Shown: piece after piece, positions 1 through 6,132 of the stretch
How positions within the stretch are numbered: position 1 is the stretch's first letter
Layout: each line of letters opens with the position of its first letter
Origin: CAYORM01 sp964406375
GTDB taxonomy: Bacteria > Pseudomonadota > Alphaproteobacteria > DSM-16000 > Inquilinaceae
Assembly (NCBI GenBank): GCA_964406375.1
Contig: CAYORM010000096.1
Span: forward strand, 1-10,056
Reading direction: 5' to 3'
Length of the DNA: 10,056 bases
Notes under the pieces: generated by a model
The model's input: the letters and a program-made list of their open reading frames with translations, nothing else
Told to the model about the DNA's origin: nothing
Database searches by the model: none
Position numbers and translations under genes: made by a program

Positions 1-589
1 TCGGCAGGCCAGTCGAGTCCCAGTGTGCCCGGGCACGCGTTTTGGAATGGCTGCGCATACGCTTTGGGGCCGGCGGGGGTCGGCGGTCCGCACCGGCAAG
101 CCACTGCCGGCACGACCAGTCGTTTGAATGCGTGTCTTCAATGATGGCGCAGGGTGGCTCCGCGGTTGATCTCGGCCCCGGATCGCATGAAGGGGAACGG
201 CACGCATGCGTTCGGGCCTCCATCGGACGCGCCTCTGAGCTTCTCGGCCTGTTCGGCGCTCGAGGAGCGTGGCGTCGCCGATGACGAGCAAATCCAGATC
301 GTCGAGAGCGGGCTCCACGGCATGGGAAGCGGCCCGCAGCCTCATCAGGGGCGATCCGGCCTGAGCCGCGTCTCACGGTCTGATCTCAGGCCGGGGCCTT
401 TCCGGCCTCGCGATGCGCGCGAAGGCCCGATCATGAGCCCTGATCGGTTCTGCAGCATGACGACAGCAGTGCCCGAGACCAGCCACCACCCCGGGCGAGA
501 GGGGGCGATCTTTCAATCAATAGCCTCATTGACAGAGCGTGCCGCTCGCAGTGGGGTATGAACAGGCGCCGGAAAGGGGGATAAAATGA
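1..589. other. Left-edge region with no recognised gene
   Basis: No reading frame here gives a protein I recognise. On the minus strand a frame is open from ATG at 345-343 to the window edge without a stop, at least 115 codons. Its start reads MRLRAASHAVEP and contains LDDLDLLVIGDATLLERR, which looks protein-like, but the rest is rich in Arg and Pro and unconvincing. Plus-strand frames (for example 154-561) are also open, as expected at this GC content. A truncated gene or a decayed mobile element cannot be excluded. The last 60 bp hold the ribosome binding site of the next gene. Confidence 0.3.
388..447. other. Two short GC-rich hairpins upstream of the AraC-type regulator
   Basis: Two perfect inverted repeats lie close together. 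AGGCCGG (388-394) pairs with CCGGCCT (402-408), and CCGATCA (427-433) pairs with TGATCGG (441-447). Each has 7-bp arms and a 7-nt loop. Neither is followed by a T run, so a classic terminator is not shown. They could end a transcript entering from the left, or act as operator sites for the regulator starting at 590. Function is not determinable from sequence. Confidence 0.4.
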
Positions 590-1450
590 ATGGATCCGAG
601 AATACTGTCAGCGCTGGCATACATCGATGAAAATGTCACGGAACAGCTCGGCCTCGAGGAGACGTCACGCAGAGTCGGGTTGAGCAAGTTCTACTTCGAG
701 CGCCTTTTTCAGGAGGCGGTCGGTGAATCCTTCTACGCCTATGTCAAACGCGTGAAGATGCACAACGCCGCCTGTCGCCTGAAATGGACCGATCAGTCGA
801 TCTACGAGATAGCCCTCGGCTACGGGTACAGCAGCAACGCCGCCTTCACGCGGGCGTTTCGGGCGTATTTCGGCGTCTCTCCCACAGACTACCGTTCGAA
901 GGACGAGGCGTGGGATCCGGAAACCTATTATAGGGACAGATTCCAATTGTCCTTCGACGATCCACCCAGGTTCCAGGTTCGCGACATCGGTTCCTATCGC
1001 TGCCTGTTCAGGCGCTATTACGGGCCATACCAGACGGTCCAGGATAGTTGGCGGGATTTCGTTGAGCGCCTGCCCGCTGCATTGCGTGGCCATAAGGCAG
1101 GCCGGGCACGGTTTCTCGGGCGCGTCTATGACGACCCGCGGGTGACGCCTCCGGAGCAGATCCGCTACGATTGCTGCTATGTCTTCGCCAATGCCGAGGA
1201 TGCCCGGCTTCAGCTCGAAGAGGTAAAGGGCCATCTGGTGATGACGGACCCCGGGCTCTATGCTGTCGTCGACAACAGTCGCGCGCCGCGTCCCCGGCCT
1301 GAAATCTACGCCTACATCCTCGACAAATGGATGCCGCGGACGAACTACCGGTACTCGGACGTTCCGGCACTGGAAGTCTTCACGGGATCACCGGTCGTGG
1401 CCAACAATACCTGGGCGCCGGTCTGCACGATGCTGGTGCCTCTCGAGTGA
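590..1450 (+). CDS. AraC-family transcriptional regulator with C-terminal GyrI-like effector-binding domain
   Basis: This is a cytoplasmic DNA-binding regulator of 286 residues. Residues 8-102 form the two helix-turn-helix units of the AraC/XylS fold. The first runs from about LGLEETSRRVGLSKFYFERLF, and the second carries IYEIALGYGYSS and ends in the family signature FRAYFGVSPTDYR. Residues 126-285 match the GyrI-like (SOUL/Rob C-terminal type) small-molecule-binding domain, including GLYAVVD near 222 and WMPRTNYRYSDVPALEVF near 247-264. This HTH-first order is that of Rob- and YdeE-like proteins, in which the C-terminal domain binds hydrophobic or drug-like ligands. The ATG at 590 is chosen because GGAAAGGGGG (571-580) lies 9 nt upstream; an ATG at 586 is out of frame. 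The ligand and target genes are unknown. The nearest candidate target is the peroxiredoxin gene 170 bp downstream. Confidence 0.93.
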   Translation: MDPRILSALAYIDENVTEQLGLEETSRRVGLSKFYFERLFQEAVGESFYAYVKRVKMHNAACRLKWTDQSIYEIALGYGYSSNAAFTRAFRAYFGVSPTDYRSKDEAWDPETYYRDRFQLSFDDPPRFQVRDIGSYRCLFRRYYGPYQTVQDSWRDFVERLPAALRGHKAGRARFLGRVYDDPRVTPPEQIRYDCCYVFANAEDARLQLEEVKGHLVMTDPGLYAVVDNSRAPRPRPEIYAYILDKWMPRTNYRYSDVPALEVFTGSPVVANNTWAPVCTMLVPLE

Positions 1451-1544
1451 GATCGCATTCCGTTTCACACGCTGCACCGGGGCAATAACGGCAAAGGGCC
1501 TCCGACAGGGCGCTGCTAGGGTTCCGCCTCGCACCGCCCACCTT

Positions 1545-1567
1545 GCCGATGGCGGACGCCATTCGGC
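1545..1567. other. Inverted repeat between the AraC-type regulator and peroxiredoxin
   Basis: GCCGATGGCG (1545-1554) pairs with CGCCATTCGGC (1557-1567), leaving one bulged T and a GA turn. It lies 95 nt after the regulator stop and 54 nt before the peroxiredoxin start. There is no T run. It may be a weak terminator of the regulator transcript or an operator for the peroxiredoxin gene; the sequence does not choose between them. Confidence 0.35.
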
Positions 1568-1620
1568 GGGTCCAAATGCGCGGGCCATCTCGTGCCGCAA
1601 TAGAGGGGAGAGCGTTCCGC

Positions 1621-2280
1621 ATGAGCCTTCGCATCAACGATACTGCTCCCGATTTCACCGCCGAAACGACGGAAGGGACGATCCGCTTTCACGAATGGAT
1701 CGGCGATGGCTGGGCCATCCTGTTCTCGCACCCGAAGGACTTCACCCCGATCTGCACCACCGAACTCGGCACCATGGCCGGGCTGAAGGGTGAGTTCGAC
1801 AAGCGCAACACCAAGATTATCGGCATTTCCGTCGACCCGGTGGACAGTCACCATCGATGGAAGGGTGACATCGAGAAGGCGACGGGACACGCGGTCACCT
1901 ATCCGCTGATAGGTGACGGCGACCTGAAGGTCGCCAAGCTCTACGACATGCTGCCGGCCTCGGCCGGCGACAGCGCGGAAGGCCGCACGCCGGCCGACAA
2001 TCAGACGGTGCGCTCGGTCTTCGTCATTGGCCCCGACAAGAAGATCAAGCTGATCCTTACCTATCCGATGACCACCGGTCGGAACTTCCAGGAGATCCTG
2101 CGCGCCCTCGATTCCCTTCAGCTAACGGCGAAGTTCCCCGTTGCGACGCCGGCCGACTGGCGGCCGGGTGCGGATATCGTGATCGCCGGCTCGGTCTCGG
2201 ATGAGGAGGCGGTGAAGCGGTTCGGCACCTTCGAGGCCGTATTGCCCTACCTGCGCAGGGCCAAGCAGCCCGCCGCCTGA
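1621..2280 (+). CDS. 1-Cys peroxiredoxin (Prx6-type, AhpC/TSA family)
   Basis: This is a 219-residue cytoplasmic thiol peroxidase that reduces hydrogen peroxide and organic hydroperoxides. The active-site motif HPKDFTPICTTELG gives Pro38, Thr42 and the peroxidatic Cys45; Arg131 (in NQTVRSVFVIG) completes the site. Cys45 is the only cysteine, so no resolving Cys exists in the chain and an external thiol reductant such as glutathione is expected. The long C-terminal arm (about residues 150-219, with LQLTAKFPVATPADW) is typical of the Prx6 subfamily and sets the length apart from 2-Cys AhpC. The ATG at 1621 is preferred because GAGGGGAGAG precedes it and MSLRINDTAPDF is the usual N-terminus. The upstream in-frame ATG at 1543 would add 26 residues foreign to the family. 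It shares strand with the AraC-type gene and converges on the VOC gene. Confidence 0.96.
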   Translation: MSLRINDTAPDFTAETTEGTIRFHEWIGDGWAILFSHPKDFTPICTTELGTMAGLKGEFDKRNTKIIGISVDPVDSHHRWKGDIEKATGHAVTYPLIGDGDLKVAKLYDMLPASAGDSAEGRTPADNQTVRSVFVIGPDKKIKLILTYPMTTGRNFQEILRALDSLQLTAKFPVATPADWRPGADIVIAGSVSDEEAVKRFGTFEAVLPYLRRAKQPAA

Positions 2281-2497
2281 AGCCCTGATCGAGCCGTTCT
2301 ACCTTGGGGGGCGATCCGGCGTCTTCAGGGGGAGGCGCGCGCCGGGCGGCGGGGCTGCCTCCGCTTTGCTGTGGCGGCCGGCGCGCCGTCCCCAGCGGTC
2401 TGGGGCAGGCGCGTCGGTGCCTGGAGCGCATTTCGCAGACCACGGTCAACGCGACGGTGGCGGTGGCGTTCTGAACGGGATGGCGTTGTCCTGTGAC

Positions 2498-2546
2498 GGC
2501 GGCGGGTATTCCTCGCGACCGGCCCGAGGCCGGAGCACCCGCCGCC
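2498..2546. terminator. Nested hairpin between convergent genes, possible bidirectional terminator
   Basis: A 10-bp perfect stem, GGCGGCGGGT (2498-2507) with ACCCGCCGCC (2537-2546), encloses a second hairpin, CCGGCC-CGA-GGCCGG (2519-2533). The structure lies between the stops of the convergent peroxiredoxin and VOC genes, 24 bp beyond the VOC stop. No T run follows on either strand, so termination is an inference from position and stem strength. The rest of 2281-2569 holds nothing I recognise. Confidence 0.4.
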
Positions 2547-2569
2547 TCCCGCTGCGGGCGTCCGGCAAC

Positions 2570-3049
2570 CTACCCCCGCCGTGCCGCCTCAATCGCCGCG
2601 ACGTCGATCTTCTTCATCGTCATCATCGCCTCGAAAGCACGCTTGGCTTCGGCGCCGCCGGCGGCCACGGCCTCCGTCAGGACGCGCGGCGTGATCTGCC
2701 AGGAGATGCCCCAGCGGTCCTTGCACCAGCCGCAGGCGCTCTCCTGGCCGCCATTGCCGACGATCGCATCCCAGTAGCGGTCGGTCTCCGCCTGGTCGTC
2801 GGTAGCGATCTGGAAGGAGAAAGCCTCGCTTTGGGTGAAGGCGGGACCGCCATTGAGGCCGATGCAGGGGATGCCGGCGACGGTGAACTCGACCATCAGC
2901 ACGTCGCCCGCCTTGCCGGAGGGGTAGTCGCTCGGCGCGCGGTGAATGGCGGTCACCGCGCTGTCGGGGAAGGTCGCGGCATAGAAGCGGGCGGCCGCCT
3001 CGGCGTCTTTATCGTACCACAGGCAGACCGTGTTCTTGGCGCTGGGCAT
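2570..3049 (-). CDS. VOC-family protein, PhnB-like (3-dmu-9_3-mt domain)
   Basis: This is a 159-residue protein of the vicinal oxygen chelate fold. The PhnB-like subgroup is clear: VCLWYDKDAEAAARFYAATF (residues 8-27), then GLNGGPAF, EAFSFQI, DDQAETDRYW and CGWCKDRWGISWQITP, all in the usual order and spacing. The length is normal and the domain appears complete. The subgroup is often labelled 3-demethylubiquinone-9 3-methyltransferase, but it is not a SAM methyltransferase and its substrate is generally unknown, so I give no reaction. The start ATG at 3049 has an upstream GGAGG about 7 nt away on the minus strand. It lies 97 nt downstream of the response regulator on the same strand, close enough for co-transcription, though the long gap and own Shine-Dalgarno site leave this open. 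Confidence 0.95.
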   Translation of the reverse strand: MPSAKNTVCLWYDKDAEAAARFYAATFPDSAVTAIHRAPSDYPSGKAGDVLMVEFTVAGIPCIGLNGGPAFTQSEAFSFQIATDDQAETDRYWDAIVGNGGQESACGWCKDRWGISWQITPRVLTEAVAAGGAEAKRAFEAMMTMKKIDVAAIEAARRG

Positions 3050-3146
3050 TGCTCGTCCTCCGGTTCAGACCATCGGCCCCCCGGGAACGATGTGGGTTGA
3101 GCGACGCGGAGTCCAGTGCCAGTGTCGATTGCATCCGCCGCCACGA

Positions 3147-3901
3147 TCAGGCGAGATCGAGCGGAGCGGTGAAGCGCACGCCGATCGCATGGACGATCTG
3201 GAAGGGCAGGGTGAGGCCCGCCTCCGCCGCCTTCTGCCGCAACCGGCGGAGCGCCGCGTCGAGACCGCGATGACGCTGCCCGGGCTCACCATAGCCCATG
3301 ACATCGCTGAGCGCCCGTCGCGAGACCGGCGCGCCGTCCGCGGCGACGAATTGCTGGATCAGCAGCACCTCGCGGCCCGACAGCGGGATGACCGTGCCGT
3401 CCGGGGCGAAGAGCCGCCCACCCGGCACGTCCAGCCGCCAGCCGGTCGCGGCCGGGCGGTCCGCCGGTGGCTCCGTCGTGGCCGGAGGCGGCGCGCCATA
3501 TTGCCGACGGCGAGGACCAACTCCTCGCCATCCACCGGCTTGGTCATGTAGAGATCGGCGCCCTCGGCATAGCCGCGGACGCGGTCGTGCCGCGCCGCGA
3601 GCGCCGTCAGCATGATGATCCCGGGGCGTCGTGGCGCCGCCGCGAGGTCGCGGGCGAGCATGAAGCCGCTGATGTCGGGGAGGTTCACATCGATGATGGC
3701 GACCTCGACATCACCCGCCCGAAGGGCATCGCGGAAGGCGGCGCCCGATTCCGCCTCCGACACCGTCATCCCGTTCAGCCGGAGCGTCTCGGCCAGCGCC
3801 TCCCGCAGCTCGTCGTCATCCTCGACGAGGAGGACATGCGCACCCGCGCCCTCCGAATGACTGGCCTTTCCGGCGCCAGACGCGATCCTCGTCGCCACCA
3901 T
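3147..3901 (-). CDS. OmpR/PhoB-type response regulator, frameshifted between receiver and DNA-binding domain
   Basis: The partner of the divergent histidine kinase. From ATG 3901 the first frame encodes a complete receiver domain: acidic pocket in VLLVEDDDEL (residues 23-32), phospho-acceptor Asp71 in VAIIDVNLPD, Thr99 in IIMLTAL and Lys121 in YMTKP. After about residue 138 (NMARRL) this frame turns into Arg-rich nonsense and ends at 3359, giving about 180 residues. The C-terminal winged helix is in another frame, ending at 3147: GWRLDVPGGRLF, LSGREVLLIQQFV, the recognition-helix region LDAALRRLRQK and the wing IVHAIGVRF. Adding one base (or removing two) in about 3440-3495 joins them through a Pro/Ala-rich linker (APPPATTEPPADRPAATGW), for about 251 residues, the normal OmpR size. 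Both halves look otherwise intact, so this is a recent mutation or a sequence error. As read, the protein could accept phosphate but not bind DNA. Confidence 0.85.
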
Positions 3902-3989
3902 CCGTTTCCGGCAGTATCGATCCCCGGCTGCGAACAGCGCGCAATGTGCTCGCCGGGCCCGGGTCCGGCAAGACCGGCGGAGGCGATGC
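3902..3989. promoter_or_regulatory. Divergent promoter region of the two-component pair
   Basis: Only 88 bp separate the regulator start (3901, minus) from the kinase start (3990, plus), so both promoters must lie here or inside the genes. It contains the perfect palindrome CCGGGCCCGG (3953-3962) and direct repeats CCGGC at 3965-3969 and 3974-3978. Such repeats could be binding sites for an OmpR-type regulator, but in GC-rich DNA they may be chance. I see no good -35/-10 pair. The kinase Shine-Dalgarno GGCGGAGG overlaps the right end. Confidence 0.4.
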
Positions 3990-5717
3990 ATGGACGAAGG
4001 GCGGGTGGCGGTGTTCGGCAGACGGCGGCACCGCCTTCTCTCCCTCGCGCTTCTCGTGCTGGCCGACTCCGCGGCGATCCTGCTGCCCCTGTGGCCGGGG
4101 CACCTGTCCGCTCCCGCCGGTCCCCATGACGAGGCGTCGCCCGACTGGACCACGCGCCTTGAGGTCCTGCACGACCCGTCACGGGCGCTGACCCTGGCGG
4201 ATATCCTTGCTGCCGAGCAGGCTGTGGCGTTCACGCCGGTGCCCGGCCATAGCATCAATCCCGGCTTCACCCGCGCCGCCTCCTGGCTGCGGCTGACGGT
4301 GACCGGCACGCGGGACGAGACGGTCCTGCTGGCGATGAAGCCGAACTTCGTCGATCTCATCGACGTCTATATCGGTGCGCCGGGGGACGAGGCGGGAGCG
4401 TTCACCCATCTCGCGATGGGTGATCACCGACCCCTGCCGCCCAACGCCATAGCCGGCCTCGACGATGTCGCGCCGCTGGTGCTCACCGCCGGCGGGACCA
4501 CCCGCGTCTATATCCGCATCGCCGCCGTCAGCTCGGCGCTCGGCCTGTCGGTCGATCTCTACCGCCCGGCCGACCATACCGTCCGGGCGACCGTCGCGGG
4601 GTTGGCCTATGGCGGCTGGTTCGGCGGCATGGCGGTGCTACTGGTGATCCAGCTCGTCTTCTACGCCTTCGACCGCAAGCCGTATTACGGGCTGCGCTCG
4701 CCACGCTGCTGGCGATGCTGGTCTATATTATGGCTTGGGCTGGCGCTCACCCTCGCGCAACGGGCTGGGTTCGATCCGATGCCGGAATGGGTGACGCATG
4801 CCTATGCGGTCGGCTGCCTCGTCCAGACCATCCTTCTGACGGGATCGCTCGGGGTGCGCCTCCGCGCGGCCGAGGCGCTGAACCGGCTGATGCGCGAGCG
4901 CGCGCTCGAGGCTGCCCGCGCCGCCGAGCAGCGTGCCATCGCCCTGGTGGCGGAACGGACGCGCGAGCTGGCGGCGGCGAAGCAGCTCGCGGAGGAGGCG
5001 CTCGCCGCCGAGCTCGCATCGCAGCAGCGCCAAGTCCGCTTCATGGAGGTGATCTCGCACCAGTACCGTACACCGCTCGCCGTCATCGGGGCCCATGTCG
5101 ACAATATCGGGCTCAGCCTGCCGCCGGAAGACACGGACAACCGGCGACGCCTCGACCGGGTGCGGCGCGGCATCGCCCGTCTCGTCCAGGTGCTCGAGGT
5201 CAACCTCTCGCGCAGCCGCTTCGAGGGTCCTGCCTTCCAACCGGAACTTCAGCCGGCGATCCTTGCCGATATCGCGAACGAGGCGGCGCGCCGCGGGCGC
5301 GACCTGCTCCAGCATGCGATCCTGCTGGAGATCGCGCCGGCCGCGGGAGAGGCGCGGGTGATGGCCGATGCCCAGATGATCGGCATCGCGATCATCAATC
5401 TGCTCGAGAATGCGGTGAAATACACGCCTCGCGGGCGTGCACCCGTCACGCTCTCCTGCACGGTGGACGGGATGATGGCGGTGATCGCCGTTGCCGATAA
5501 GGGCGTCGGGATCGCGAAGGCTGATCGCAACCGCGTTTTCGACCGCTTCGTCCGCGGCTCCAATGCCGGGGGCGTCGACGGGCTGGGGCTCGGCCTGTCG
5601 CTCGTCTCCCGGATCGTCACCATGCATGGCGGACGGGTCACGATGGACAGTCGGGTGGGGGAGGGCACGACCGTGCGGATCGTGCTGCCTCTCCTGGGGG
5701 CAGCACCCGTCGCCTGA
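3990..5717 (+). CDS. Membrane sensor histidine kinase with DISMED2 domain and shortened 7TM region
   Basis: Inner-membrane sensor kinase of 575 residues. An N-terminal hydrophobic segment (about 15-37, LLSLALLVLADSAAILLPLW) acts as signal or anchor. Residues 47-195 resemble the periplasmic 7TMR-DISMED2 ligand-binding domain (ASWLRLTV, DLIDVYIG, TRVYIRI). A membrane region covers only 200-292, ending in the last-helix sequence AVGCLVQTILLTGSLGVRLR. A coiled coil (293-345) leads to HisKA with the phospho-acceptor His357 in SHQYRTPL, then a HATPase: N-box NLLENAVKYTP (Asn470, Asn474), G1 DKGVGI (503-508) and G2 GLGLGL (531-536). All catalytic boxes are intact. The DISM 7TM domain is normally near 200 residues, so about 110 are missing. 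Residues 235-249 (LRSPRCWRCWSILWL) are out of frame: the next frame reads ALATLLAMLVYIMAWAG, a proper second helix. Start ATG 3990 follows GGCGGAGG. It probably phosphorylates the divergent regulator. Confidence 0.93.
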   Translation: MDEGRVAVFGRRRHRLLSLALLVLADSAAILLPLWPGHLSAPAGPHDEASPDWTTRLEVLHDPSRALTLADILAAEQAVAFTPVPGHSINPGFTRAASWLRLTVTGTRDETVLLAMKPNFVDLIDVYIGAPGDEAGAFTHLAMGDHRPLPPNAIAGLDDVAPLVLTAGGTTRVYIRIAAVSSALGLSVDLYRPADHTVRATVAGLAYGGWFGGMAVLLVIQLVFYAFDRKPYYGLRSPRCWRCWSILWLGLALTLAQRAGFDPMPEWVTHAYAVGCLVQTILLTGSLGVRLRAAEALNRLMRERALEAARAAEQRAIALVAERTRELAAAKQLAEEALAAELASQQRQVRFMEVISHQYRTPLAVIGAHVDNIGLSLPPEDTDNRRRLDRVRRGIARLVQVLEVNLSRSRFEGPAFQPELQPAILADIANEAARRGRDLLQHAILLEIAPAAGEARVMADAQMIGIAIINLLENAVKYTPRGRAPVTLSCTVDGMMAVIAVADKGVGIAKADRNRVFDRFVRGSNAGGVDGLGLGLSLVSRIVTMHGGRVTMDSRVGEGTTVRIVLPLLGAAPVA

Positions 5718-6132
5718 TGCCTCGACGATTTTTCGTGCGGTGTTGCCGTCCTGCCACGATTTCGTTCCCTCATGTCACCTGCCGTTCCCTGGCGTTCCAA
5801 TTGCCGCCCGAGTGCCGAAAGTCCTCGATCTTCCAGCCACCCTTCTGCCGTGCAATGATCCGGTCAGATCGTAATGAAACGCGAGGATCTCGGCGAAGGG
5901 ATTGAGTATTAAAAAATAAAGTTATGAACGGCGCAACAGCAGGAACACCGATCAAAAGCTGGTAGATCGGAAACACACGGAGATAGCAGGATAAAGTCCG
6001 GCTATATCCGGCAGTTATGCGATGAGCCTCGCGAAATGACTGTTGAATGCTTTGGATGGCGCGCGCCGTGCCAGCCGGTGGTGCCGTGTGTGCGGCGGTT
6101 GGCGCGGGGGCAGGCGGGGCGTGGGGATCAGG
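5718..6132. other. Intergenic region before the autotransporter, AT-rich in the middle
   Basis: Apart from the possible gene remnant, this 415-bp gap holds no gene. Positions 5901-5927 (attgagtattaaaaaataaa followed by gttatga) are far more AT-rich than anything else in the window and are the most likely promoter or UP-like zone for the autotransporter. TTGAGT (5902-5907) and TTATGA (5922-5927) are only 14 bp apart, so this is not a good sigma70 match. The 200-bp leader that would follow has no clear structure. Drop in GC may mark foreign or non-coding DNA. Confidence 0.35.
5770..5912 (-). pseudogene. Possible remnant of a small NTF2-like/DUF3828-type protein
   Basis: On the minus strand the frame ending at 5770 reads DRIIARQKGGWKIEDFRHSG, a pattern common at the C-terminus of small SnoaL/NTF2-like or DUF3828-type proteins (a GGWKI-D strand near the end). 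Just upstream, the neighbouring frame reads NPFAEILAFHYDLTG, also protein-like, so the two pieces appear to be one sequence broken near 5850-5860. Farther upstream the DNA is AT-rich, with a stop in the second frame and no start or ribosome binding site. The first frame does extend to an ATG at 5976 (68 codons), which is an alternative reading as an intact small protein. The family call is from pattern memory only. Tail-to-tail with the kinase gene. Confidence 0.33.

Noticed and set aside
529..562. TTGACA (529-534) as -35 of the AraC-type gene
   Set aside because: The -35 is perfect, but 17 bp downstream is TGGGGT, and the nearest AT-rich hexamer TATGAA (557-562) is 22 bp away. A promoter is possible but not supported.
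1543..1620. Upstream start for the peroxiredoxin at 1543
   Set aside because: The added 26 residues are not part of the family, and the ATG at 1621 has a strong ribosome binding site.
2366..3100. Plus-strand open frame of 244 codons across the VOC gene
   Set aside because: It is the shadow of a clear PhnB-like protein on the minus strand; the translation is Arg/Gly-rich and matches no family.
3467..4129. Plus-strand open frame opposite the response regulator
   Set aside because: It overlaps the conserved receiver domain and the kinase start and shows no domain.
4715..5500. Plus-strand frame of 261 codons starting MLVYIMAWAG inside the kinase
   Set aside because: Only its first few residues (about 4691-4740) are meaningful, as the displaced helix 2 of the kinase; the rest is a shadow of the catalytic domains.
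4728..5627. Minus-strand open frame of 299 codons opposite the kinase
   Set aside because: The plus strand carries HisKA and HATPase boxes in order; the minus frame has no recognisable domain and no ribosome binding site.
6043..6132. Upstream start for the autotransporter at 6043
   Set aside because: It adds a 30-residue Arg/Gly/Trp-rich stretch before the signal peptide; the ATG at 6133 gives a normal export signal.
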